A stretch of DNA of 64,000 nucleotides from Aquamicrobium lusatiense (GTDB taxonomy: Bacteria; Pseudomonadota; Alphaproteobacteria; Rhizobiales; Rhizobiaceae), in assembly GCF_014201615.1 (NCBI RefSeq), contig NZ_JACHEU010000001.1:1755631-1819630 (forward strand), read 5' to 3'. Positions 37,918-47,053 of the stretch are shown here, one piece after another. Both the position numbers and the translations under genes were made by a program. The number at the start of each line of letters is the position of its first letter. The first letter of the stretch is position 1. The notes under the pieces are model-generated. The model had not been told where the DNA came from, did no database searches, and was given only the letters and a program-made list of their open reading frames with translations.

Positions 37918-40900
37918 ATGGAATTCACCGCCCTCCAGATTCTGCCGCCCAAGGATTGGGGCCGGTTCGAGGACTTGTGTCGCTGCCTGTTCGCGGCGGT
38001 ATGGGGCGATCCCTACACGCAGAAAAACGGTCGGACGGGCCAGCCCCAGCACGGCGTCGACGTCTGGGGACGGGCATGCGGACCTCATGCCGGCACGCAC
38101 TGCGTCCAATGCAAAGGCAAGGATGCGAACTATGGCGGAAAGGTCACGACCGCCGATTTCGACGCCGAGCTCGCCAAGGCCGAGCATTTCCAGCCCGAGC
38201 CCGCCTATTGGTTCCTCGCAACCACTGCGCCGACCGATGGAGTCCTGCAGGAGCACGCTAGGGTTCGCTCGGCGAAACGTGAAGCGCGGGGCGCCTTTCC
38301 GGTCAATGTGCTCGGTTGGGAAGCCTTGGTCGCTTTGATGGGCGAACACCCAAAGGTCATCGAGCAATTCTATCCTGAGCATGGCGGCCATATGCAGGAG
38401 CTGCTTGCCGCCGTGCGCGCGTTGCCTCGCCGCGACGAGGTGTTCGCCATGATCGAGCAATTCACCGTTGCGGCGAACCACCCTTCCGCGGATGCGAAGG
38501 GCGCCTGGCAGCCGGTTCGCTTCGACCAAGGCCGCGGTTTAGGTCCGGCGCTGCTCGGTCGAGCGCTCGGCGCGGCAGACACCATGCAATGTCCGCGATT
38601 GCCGGAAGCTGGGGACCTCGTCCGGGAGCTGAAGGTAAGCTATTCGGCAAGGCTTGCAGGCGTGCCGGGCGCGGGAAAGTCGGTTTGCGCGCTCCAGGCA
38701 GCCGAGACCTGGGCGGGTAAAGGCTATCGCGTCTTGCGGCTGATCGATCCAGCAAGCGCGCGGATCCAGCTGACCGACGATGATGCGCCGACCGTACATC
38801 TTATCGATGACGCCCATCTCGCCTCTCCTCATGGGCTCGTGCTTGCCGAGCAGTGCGCGAGCGAGACGAAGCTGCTCTTGTCGACGTTCACCAGCGTTGA
38901 CGGAGCGGGCACTCGGCCCGGCACAATACATCTCGATGCCAAGCGTGCGGTCCGGGTGATCGCGGACGAGTTGCGCGCCCGACGCGACGAGACCTTGGCG
39001 GCGGTTCGCACAATTGATGATCGGATCGGCGACGGGCTTGGCGAAGAGAGCATTGACTGGCGGCTCGATGCCGCAGCCCAATCCGATTTCCCTTGGCAGT
39101 TCTGTTTCGTCTTGAGCGGCGGGTGGCGCCGGGTGCGGTCGATCATCGCTTCCGCCCGCGCGGCTGGCGCTGACATTGTGCTCGGGGCTGTGGCAATCCG
39201 TCAACTCGCGTCACGGGACGCACGTGCAGGCGCGAGCGACCTCGCCCCCTTGCTCGGGGCCGCACAAGTTGCGCCAGACGCCGCCGAGCGTGCTATCGCA
39301 TGGCTCGTCGAACAACGCCTCGTCCTCGCCGCCAGCGACCTGCGCTGCCCGCACCAACGTTTCTCCGCCGAAGTTTTCGATCCGATCCTGACTGAACAAG
39401 ACAAAGGCGGGCGCCAGCAGCTCGCCGCTATGATTGGTCACACTTTGGCCGACCCGATGATGCCCCTCGCAGGTCTCGGCAGTCTGCTCACACAATTCCG
39501 AATGAGCCGAGGCAATGTAATCTGGACCCCTCTCATTGGGCGCGACTTGCTTGAGCCCTTTCTCGATCGGTGCTGGAACGCGCACGAGCCGGCGGACATC
39601 GCTGCGGCGGCATACGCACTGCGTGAGATCGACAGCTACATCGATGACTATTTTAAGTACCCCACCAAAGCGCAGGTTGAGACGATTGCCAGCTGGTTCA
39701 GCAGGCCGATGCCCGAGGCGGCCTACCGGGTCGGGGCATTCATCAACGGCACTTACCGCAACCGGCGCTTCGGTCGGGCGATCATCCGCGCCTCAAACCC
39801 TGAAGCGATCGCCGATGCGTTAAACCAAGCAATGGAAGCGGCGTCGGCAGACTTTGCCTGCGAGATCACAAAAATGGTCTCGCAGTCCTTCGGCGCGCTG
39901 ACGCCGGAATGGATCGCCCGTTATCTCACCCGCGTTGATCGTAGAAAGGCGCTGAGGTTCATCGCCAACTGGCCGGCTTCGAGCCAAATCTACCACGCTG
40001 CATGGTTCTGTGAGCAATTCACCTACCTGGACCGGGAGTTCGGCTTCGATTGTGCCGAGGCGCTGGGGCCGGCGATCGCCGAACGGATGCGTGCCAACCC
40101 GATCGACGCCATCGAACAGTTGGACGATATATTTGGAAGCACTCTCCGGGTCTTCGACCCCTTGGGGGTATATAGGGGCAAGTTGGCACCGACCGCGCGA
40201 TCGCGCGCGATCGCCAGCGAGTTGTGCTCGGTATGGGAGCCGAAGGCGCTCGCAGCCAAGCTTTCACAACTGACGCCGCGCGGATTCCAGGGCGCGGCAG
40301 AACTGCTCAATGTCCTGCACACATCTCGTCGGGATATCTATGATGAGACGGTCGCTGCGCTAGACTGGAAGGCGGTCGAAGCAGCCGTTGGCGACAACTG
40401 GGCGAAGCTGCCGCATAATGCGGACATGTTCATTGCTCAATGTCATGCGAGCAAGGCCGGGCGAAAGGAAGTCGCCCGCCTGATCGAAGAGCATATCGAG
40501 GAGATCGACAGGCTCGACGCGCGGTTCGCCATTATCGCGCCGAAAGCTGCGTTTCGGCAGATAGAGCGGGGCGCTCGGGTCAACCTGTCTGGTCGATGGC
40601 AGCTGGGCGCGGTCGTCCTGGCTGAATTTCACAAGCGCCGGCCAGAGCTGGTTCAAGCGTTGCTTGGCAATCATCCAGCATTGATGGCCAAGGCCCTCTC
40701 CGAGGAAAGCCCAAGCTTCTTCGACGATGCATTGTTGTTCCTGCGCGTGTGTCGGCAGGTCGCGCCGGAAGCCTTCGAAAGCATTCTCAGTCACATCGAC
40801 CTGAGTGTAGTCGAAAAAGGGTGGAGAAGCGCGCTGACTGGCCGACAAGGCAAACACAAAGTGCGCAACGGGTCTGCCCGCATAGCAATTGCGTGGCTCG

Positions 40901-41019
40901 TCCATGTCACCCAAGACCGGACCGACCCTCTCGGCGATCTCGCTCGCCGTTTGCTGGCCGAGTTGCCCAAGGAGACGAAGATTAGCCCGAAAAGGCTCGA
41001 GCCGTTTCCCGACCTATAG
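37918..41019 (+). CDS. STAND-like NTPase with N-terminal PD-(D/E)XK nuclease domain (1033 aa)
   Basis: The N-terminal 75 residues look like an Mrr-type nuclease: Glu18 (RFEDL), Asp48 (QHGVDVWG) and Gln64-Cys-Lys66 (CVQCKG). A P-loop NTPase follows, with Walker A GVPGAGKS (residues 248-255) and Walker B VHLIDDAHL (about 293-301). The remaining 650 residues are helix-rich with no enzyme motif, as in STAND proteins that sense phage products. The architecture resembles Avs-type defence proteins, but the identity is not established. The frame opens earlier at 37816, but Met 37918 gives the nuclease start. It converges on the next large nuclease-NTPase gene. Confidence 0.75.
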   Translation: MEFTALQILPPKDWGRFEDLCRCLFAAVWGDPYTQKNGRTGQPQHGVDVWGRACGPHAGTHCVQCKGKDANYGGKVTTADFDAELAKAEHFQPEPAYWFLATTAPTDGVLQEHARVRSAKREARGAFPVNVLGWEALVALMGEHPKVIEQFYPEHGGHMQELLAAVRALPRRDEVFAMIEQFTVAANHPSADAKGAWQPVRFDQGRGLGPALLGRALGAADTMQCPRLPEAGDLVRELKVSYSARLAGVPGAGKSVCALQAAETWAGKGYRVLRLIDPASARIQLTDDDAPTVHLIDDAHLASPHGLVLAEQCASETKLLLSTFTSVDGAGTRPGTIHLDAKRAVRVIADELRARRDETLAAVRTIDDRIGDGLGEESIDWRLDAAAQSDFPWQFCFVLSGGWRRVRSIIASARAAGADIVLGAVAIRQLASRDARAGASDLAPLLGAAQVAPDAAERAIAWLVEQRLVLAASDLRCPHQRFSAEVFDPILTEQDKGGRQQLAAMIGHTLADPMMPLAGLGSLLTQFRMSRGNVIWTPLIGRDLLEPFLDRCWNAHEPADIAAAAYALREIDSYIDDYFKYPTKAQVETIASWFSRPMPEAAYRVGAFINGTYRNRRFGRAIIRASNPEAIADALNQAMEAASADFACEITKMVSQSFGALTPEWIARYLTRVDRRKALRFIANWPASSQIYHAAWFCEQFTYLDREFGFDCAEALGPAIAERMRANPIDAIEQLDDIFGSTLRVFDPLGVYRGKLAPTARSRAIASELCSVWEPKALAAKLSQLTPRGFQGAAELLNVLHTSRRDIYDETVAALDWKAVEAAVGDNWAKLPHNADMFIAQCHASKAGRKEVARLIEEHIEEIDRLDARFAIIAPKAAFRQIERGARVNLSGRWQLGAVVLAEFHKRRPELVQALLGNHPALMAKALSEESPSFFDDALLFLRVCRQVAPEAFESILSHIDLSVVEKGWRSALTGRQGKHKVRNGSARIAIAWLVHVTQDRTDPLGDLARRLLAELPKETKISPKRLEPFPDL

Positions 41020-41435
41020 GTCGCCGGCCGCGGGTCGGAGATTTTCTACGAAAATGGGGATACCGACGGCGGTTGTTTTCGCTTTAGAGGGCTATAGCGT
41101 AGACGTAGTTCTCATCTCGCCTGAGACGGCACGCCAAATACCACCGATTGCCCTCCACAATACATGCTGTAGCGGCCGAGCGTACGCCTATGCATAGAAC
41201 GAAGGACGGCCGGTGCGACAAAAGGCTCAGAAACGACGGCGTTCGGCGGTGAAAACGTTCGAATCGCTTCCGGTTGATTGCCGATTTTTTCTCCCGCGCA
41301 AAAGTCGCGTAGGAGCCTTTGAACGGCAATCATGCACCTCGTCGCGGCCGCAGAGATGGGCTTAGAAATTTGCCAAAAGCGGGCATTATGGGCACCATCC
41401 TGTCGGTCGCGCTTGCGCTACTTCCATCATTCAGA
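41020..41435. other. Gap between two convergent NTPase genes
   Basis: About 415 bases between the stops of the two large genes. The short frames here (for example 41112-41333) show no family resemblance. I see nothing I can call. Confidence 0.4.
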
Positions 41436-44400
41436 CTATTGGCTCGCCCGTAAGAGCTCCTGCTGAAAGGACCCCGCGCCCCTGACGCCGTTATCCACCA
41501 GAATGTCGGCGATGAGCGAAATCATATCCTGGTGCTCGGCCGTCAAGCTCGCCGCCTTTTTTTCAACGACTGATTTGATGATTTCTACCGCGTGATCGCC
41601 GTGCTGGTTCCAGAACGGGAGGTCGCGCTTTTTCTCAACGACGATGTCGTGCAACCAGCCAAGCGCCGGATCAGGCAACAAATCCGCGCCGCCATTCTTG
41701 AGAAATATGGCCACTGTCGAGAACAGCGATTTGTGAAGGCCGAACTCCCGAATCGCACGCTCTATGATCGGCATGAACTTCCCCCAATGGGGCCAGTTCG
41801 GCGCAATGCCGCATATCTTGGGCGAGAAATCAGGCGTCATGCAAAACAGCAGGCTCTGCGCGCAGCTTTGGAACTCGCGGTCGAGATATTGCTGTCGCTC
41901 GCGATGCCGCCACTCTGGATTGCTAAACACCCATTCCGCCATCTCTTTCCATAGGGCCACATGTGCATCCTTGATCGCACTCGGAACGAGGAATGCGTTG
42001 ATCATGAAGGAGCGCATCAGGCTCTGCATAACGAGCAGCGCGGTCTCGTTGTCTTGCGCAAAAATTCGCTGCAGAAAGACTTGGCGACATTCCTCTGGCG
42101 TCAAGGCCGAACAAACCTTTCCGCACCAGGCGGAAAAACCGAACACCCATTCAAAGGGTGTGTGGTCGCCAAGATGTTCACGCCGAGACGTAGCGAAGGG
42201 CGGGACGATTTCCTGGATGTTCCATTCCATCAGTTGATCAAGCAGGCGCAAGAACAACGGGCGCATTTCCCCCTGATTCAAGATCGGATCAAACGTCGCT
42301 TTGAAGAGGATTTTCTCCGCAAGGTTGAACATGAAAATTGTGTCATTGCGGTCATATCCGTCGGTCTCGCGGTTCCCTCGCACGACCGGCTGTCCCGTCT
42401 TGATCCACGGCATCGGGATGTCGGGAAGATTGGTGACTACTTGCGATTGGAGAAGCGTGTCCGCACGTTCAAGGAGCGACAGATTCCGTGCCGCCTCGCG
42501 TTTGTCCCATGCTATCGAATGAAATTCAGGTATCTCTTCTCGGTCGAGAACGCACTGTCGAAGCCCGATATCCAACAGCGTCCAATAGAATTTGGGGTGC
42601 GCCACCGCATAAGCTTTCGCAGAGATAAAGACCGCTTCAACAACCCCTGCCAGCGCATCCACGGCAAGGGAAAGAATCGCATTCATGCAGCGTTCGGCTG
42701 CAAAGCCACGCGCCAACAGTGCTGAATATCCATGGGCCGCGAACACAGCCGGATGCATCACGAGCAACCCATCGCGGATCGATATGTCATCGGGTTCTTC
42801 AGGCCCGGTCGCTGCTCGGCCGAACACATCGAGACACCAGTCGCCGATCTCATCAGTCCAAGCGCCATCCTCGCAATAACTCGCCGTGACGAATGCAGCG
42901 CCAGCAACGGCTGCTGCACGTTGGTGCACGAGAAAATCCAGCCCTAATCCATCAAAGATATCGTCGCCATCGAGCTCCTTGCCCTTCGCAATTGCGTGCT
43001 CGACCGTGAGATTTTCATGGAGCTGGCCGTTTTCCAGCGACTTGACCGCCCATAGCGCCAATCCGGAAAATTCATTCAGTTGCTCATTCTCGCGCCGCTG
43101 TTCCTGATATTGCGGCTGTTGCAACGATGGTGGTTCGATCCAAATCTGGATTTGGGTGCCATCTGGCGTCTGAGCCGCCTTTAGGTACTTTGGATCGCCT
43201 TGTTCGGAAAAGAGCTGCATTTTCTCACGCAGCGCTGCCACATGCTCTGCATGCTGCTTCTCTTCCTCATAGAGGAACGGCAGACGTTTCGGGAAACTCC
43301 GTATGCCGCGCAGATAGGTGCGCTTGAGTGCCGCGTCGTTGGACATAAACAGCCGCGGCGCCAAGGAGCGCACGTCTTGCCCGCGATGCGGCTTGCGGTT
43401 CAGTGCCCGCACCGCTTTGAGCTGCATTTCGTATTGATACCAGTTCCCGATTTCGTTGGACGGCGTGCTTCTATCCTGAATGAAGCGGGCGATGTCCCAT
43501 TCCCACAGATGCGGGCAGGTCACCAAACCGACCGAACAGGCGACCGCTTTTTCCGGGTAGGCGAGGCATAGACTCACGCCGAGGCCAAGCACCGCAACGG
43601 TGTCATTCCCTTGGATCGCCTTGCGAAAAACCTCGCCAAAATCCGCGCCCATTTCAATCTGCTCGAACGCCCATTGCTCCAACGCCATGAGCGCGGATTT
43701 CACGGCATCGTTGCCCCAATAGCCCCGGAACCAGAGGTAGGTCTGATTGTCTCCCCAAAACGTTTGACGTCCCCATGGCAACGTCACGCGCACCGGCAGT
43801 GGCGTCAATGACTCGCGGCGATAAGAGCCTCTTGAACGTGCCCAGCGCCAAACCGAAATGGCATGATTGCACAAGACATGAACCAGCCTGAGCCCCTGTT
43901 CTTCATTGTGCCGTAAAAGGGCCAGAAACGGAGCTTGAATCGGCGATGCCGGATAGAATTGCTGATGATCGGCAATCCCAAACTTTTCCATGAAAAACCG
44001 GTCATAGCTGCCGAACGGATCACGATGAGCGTCACGCTTTTCAATGAACGCTTTCAGGAAAAAATCGACGAACTCTGCTGGGAGATGCTTCACCAGCGCG
44101 CCGCAGTTTTGAATGACTCCAGCCCGAAACCGCTTTCGCCTGCGCTTGTCCTGCGCCATCTCTCGCAGATATTGCGCGGCTAGCTCTGGCACGTTTCCTG
44201 CCGATGAGAGAAACAGCGAGCGCAAGCTCTTTTCGATCTTCTCCTCGTCATCATGGGGAAGATCAATACCGAACGGATCTCGGCGGTCTTTCCATTTGAT
44301 TGGATGGCAGGCCGATTCAAACTCTATCAGCCAGTGATAGCTCAGCCCCCCGATTTCGCGGCAATGCCGGATGTTGCCGCCCGCATAGTTGCTCTGCCAA

Positions 44401-46661
44401 GTCGCCAGGACCGGTAACAAGTCCGGAATGAGCGATGGCGGCAAATGGGGGATCCGTGGCACCAGCCAGTCGAGGAACCGTACCCAGATAATCGGCTTGG
44501 GCAGAGCCGCGTAATGCGCAAAACGCGCCCGCTCTGCCGCATTCATGTCCGGGACGAGTTGTTCGTCAAGGAAAAGAGGATTTGGAATGACCTCCAGCGT
44601 GGCGATCGCTAGCAACAGTCGCTGAAGGAGTTCGCCGCCGTTCTTCAGCAATTCGTCAGTCACATAGTCGAGAAGTTCGGCGGTACGCGTTGATTGAAAG
44701 CAGGAGGTCAGCACAGCCCGTTGCCATACCGGCTGCAATGACGGCGCGGCCATCTGTTCCAGAAGAACCTTCCATTGTTCTCTGGTTCGGGTCGTTTCAA
44801 GCACATAGGCACCCAGCAATTGCATTGGACGCACTAGCGTTTGCGGCTGCCCAACCTGTTGAAGGTAAGCGGCGACGCTCTCCTGCTCGCCAACCAAGAC
44901 TTCGCAAAGCGCCCATTCCTCGTAGATGTCGTGCGCGAACACGACGGAATGGCCGACGGCATTTTCGCGTAAGACGCCCGCGCTAATGAGTTCGGCAAGT
45001 GGTTCCGGCGCAAGATTGCGAATCGTGATCGCCGAGTTCGGCGATTGGGCAAGCCGCTGCGCCAAGTCGAGAAGGGCGTTACGTCGGTGCTGCGCTGGTG
45101 AAAAGTCGCTTCGGTCGGATCCGCCAAGCGTCCACCATAGTTGCAGCAGTTCAACTTCCGTAGCCGGTACATGTGCTGCGCTGCCCTGGCCGGTTAAACC
45201 CGCGATCGCCTTCAGGAAAAAAGGCCGTTTGAGGACAACATCCATGCTGCCGGACTGGGCCAGCAGCGGCCGCAGCCGGGGGATTTCCTCGCCCACCACA
45301 TCCAGTTCGGCCTTGCTGAACGCAGCAACCGTGATGCTGCGGAGAGGCAGCTTGGCGAGCACATCCTCATGAAGCCATGTTTCAAGATGTTTGAGATTCT
45401 GCTCCCGAACAGTCGCCAGCACACGCCAGTTCGAAAGGCTTTCCTGGGTGACGATGGCCCGCAGCACGTCGTTTACCGTGAGCTGAACCGCAGGATCAGT
45501 GATCTTGTCGATGCCATCGATGAAAAGAATCGAAACGCCACAGCACGCGAACTCGCGCAGCAACGCCCCGATATCATCGCGTATCTCCAGCGTATGAGCA
45601 TGTGCGCTCCAGCCCCGCGGATGGATGCGTTGGTCCTTCAAGACAAAGACAGGACCAAGACGCGCGCTCTCTTCCGCAATGGCCTTCAGGATCGCTGATT
45701 TGCCCGCGCCGGGCTCGCCAATGATCTGGATGAACCCACCGCTATCCAGCGCCTCACGCACCTGCCGGTGCGCTGCATCTCTATGTAGCCGCAATCCGGC
45801 GATTGCCGAGGTGATATCGCCCAACGCCCGTAGGGATTCCCGGTGAATCGCCTGTATATCGCTCCAATAGGACGGCGCTGTGCCTGTCGGCAGGCTCTCA
45901 TCAATGAGATGCTCGACAAGAGTAGCGCGCGATGCCCCGCCGCCAGCCGGAATTAGTTCACCAGCCTTTGCGACCAGATTGTCCCATATAGAGCGAGCCT
46001 GACCGCGCTCAGCAGGAGAGAGCAGGTGCCCCAGCCTGTCAACGACACTGGCCGCGTCGCGCGATCCGTCGCCCGTTTGAAAATCGAAGTGGAGAATGAC
46101 GAAGCCTTTCAGGAACCGCCATAGCTCATCGGCGCTTAGGGGGCGGCTGAGATGTTTCGTAAGATGGATGCGTATGGTTTCAACGAAAGCCCTCTTGTCC
46201 TGATGGGAAAAATCTTTCTTGCCAATACGCTCAAGAAAGTGGTCGCCGTCGATACTTTCCGCAGCCCAGGTCAGTACTGTCTGATAGTGCTGATCGATGC
46301 GGGCATTGTAGGTTCCTAACCCGGTGCCATAGCGTAGCAGAGATGTGTCGCCACCGCTGGCCACAAAAGTGTCCCATGCACGGCCGAGGATATCGGCCCA
46401 CTCAGAATCGCTTTCGGTAAAGGTGAGCCGATTCTTGATTTGGAGGTGAAGGTGGGTCGCAAGGCCGTTTTCGCATGTCCCTTGGATAATCAGATCGTCC
46501 AAGGGCTCGCCGAACGCCGCGCACTGCGTGCGCACTTCAGTTGCATATAGGCCCGGCAGGCTACGAAAAGGTGCTCCGCAAAGCACTGCTACGAGGGCAG
46601 ATGCCGCAACTCGCGCTTCAAGGTGTGTTCCGCCGCCGCCGGCCGAATAGGGGTTCGTCAC
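41436..46661 (-). CDS. Giant STAND-like NTPase with N-terminal nuclease-like domain (about 1741 aa)
   Basis: Residues 1-110 resemble a PD-(D/E)XK nuclease: GGGGTHLEARVAA, TEVRTQCAAFGEPLDDLII, then LHLQIKN (D-D ... Q-x-K). A P-loop (GEPGAGKS, residues 315-322) and Walker B (ILFIDGIDKI, about 376) follow, then more than 1200 residues of helical, repeat-like sequence. The frame is open back to an ATG at 46802, but that adds an odd hydrophobic stretch in A+T-rich DNA. GTG 46661 (VTNPYSAGGG) has AGGAAT before it and is preferred. The gene looks less GC-rich than the flanking core, a sign of transfer. Phage defence is inferred from architecture and neighbours. Confidence 0.7.
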   Translation of the reverse strand: MTNPYSAGGGGTHLEARVAASALVAVLCGAPFRSLPGLYATEVRTQCAAFGEPLDDLIIQGTCENGLATHLHLQIKNRLTFTESDSEWADILGRAWDTFVASGGDTSLLRYGTGLGTYNARIDQHYQTVLTWAAESIDGDHFLERIGKKDFSHQDKRAFVETIRIHLTKHLSRPLSADELWRFLKGFVILHFDFQTGDGSRDAASVVDRLGHLLSPAERGQARSIWDNLVAKAGELIPAGGGASRATLVEHLIDESLPTGTAPSYWSDIQAIHRESLRALGDITSAIAGLRLHRDAAHRQVREALDSGGFIQIIGEPGAGKSAILKAIAEESARLGPVFVLKDQRIHPRGWSAHAHTLEIRDDIGALLREFACCGVSILFIDGIDKITDPAVQLTVNDVLRAIVTQESLSNWRVLATVREQNLKHLETWLHEDVLAKLPLRSITVAAFSKAELDVVGEEIPRLRPLLAQSGSMDVVLKRPFFLKAIAGLTGQGSAAHVPATEVELLQLWWTLGGSDRSDFSPAQHRRNALLDLAQRLAQSPNSAITIRNLAPEPLAELISAGVLRENAVGHSVVFAHDIYEEWALCEVLVGEQESVAAYLQQVGQPQTLVRPMQLLGAYVLETTRTREQWKVLLEQMAAPSLQPVWQRAVLTSCFQSTRTAELLDYVTDELLKNGGELLQRLLLAIATLEVIPNPLFLDEQLVPDMNAAERARFAHYAALPKPIIWVRFLDWLVPRIPHLPPSLIPDLLPVLATWQSNYAGGNIRHCREIGGLSYHWLIEFESACHPIKWKDRRDPFGIDLPHDDEEKIEKSLRSLFLSSAGNVPELAAQYLREMAQDKRRRKRFRAGVIQNCGALVKHLPAEFVDFFLKAFIEKRDAHRDPFGSYDRFFMEKFGIADHQQFYPASPIQAPFLALLRHNEEQGLRLVHVLCNHAISVWRWARSRGSYRRESLTPLPVRVTLPWGRQTFWGDNQTYLWFRGYWGNDAVKSALMALEQWAFEQIEMGADFGEVFRKAIQGNDTVAVLGLGVSLCLAYPEKAVACSVGLVTCPHLWEWDIARFIQDRSTPSNEIGNWYQYEMQLKAVRALNRKPHRGQDVRSLAPRLFMSNDAALKRTYLRGIRSFPKRLPFLYEEEKQHAEHVAALREKMQLFSEQGDPKYLKAAQTPDGTQIQIWIEPPSLQQPQYQEQRRENEQLNEFSGLALWAVKSLENGQLHENLTVEHAIAKGKELDGDDIFDGLGLDFLVHQRAAAVAGAAFVTASYCEDGAWTDEIGDWCLDVFGRAATGPEEPDDISIRDGLLVMHPAVFAAHGYSALLARGFAAERCMNAILSLAVDALAGVVEAVFISAKAYAVAHPKFYWTLLDIGLRQCVLDREEIPEFHSIAWDKREAARNLSLLERADTLLQSQVVTNLPDIPMPWIKTGQPVVRGNRETDGYDRNDTIFMFNLAEKILFKATFDPILNQGEMRPLFLRLLDQLMEWNIQEIVPPFATSRREHLGDHTPFEWVFGFSAWCGKVCSALTPEECRQVFLQRIFAQDNETALLVMQSLMRSFMINAFLVPSAIKDAHVALWKEMAEWVFSNPEWRHRERQQYLDREFQSCAQSLLFCMTPDFSPKICGIAPNWPHWGKFMPIIERAIREFGLHKSLFSTVAIFLKNGGADLLPDPALGWLHDIVVEKKRDLPFWNQHGDHAVEIIKSVVEKKAASLTAEHQDMISLIADILVDNGVRGAGSFQQELLRASQ

Positions 46662-47053
46662 GATGATTCCTGTCGTCAACACCTCTAATATACAGTAAGA
46701 TGCCTGAGAACAAAACAAGAATATTAATGCGGCGAATGCCGAGTAGCAGATCCCCGTACGAAGTAGGCTGACGCCCTGCAGAATGAGCTCCCCATCAAAC
46801 AACCGCTGACATTCGTGACAATTTGATTAAGCCTATCCGCGCCGGTCTCATCGTTGGCGCGGATGCGCTGCAAAGCTTCGCTTGGAAGTCTACATTCGTA
46901 AGGTCCGAGACCTGTCTGCTCGAGACATCGGGACTGCTGGCGGGACGTCTAAATTCTTGCACAGTCTTCCCAGAAGACGCCTGACCGCTTTCGGCCCCGT
47001 CACCGTTTCCTGTCGAAACGCTCTGGTAGACGCGCCTAAATGAGCTGAACTCG
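46662..47053. other. Gap between family A polymerase and giant NTPase
   Basis: About 390 bases. The half next to the NTPase (46662-46760) is A+T-rich and is the likely promoter. A 99-aa minus-strand frame (46795-47094, GTG start overlapping the polymerase by 41 bases) is open, but is Ser-rich, lacks a ribosome site and has no recognisable motif, so I do not call it. Confidence 0.4.
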
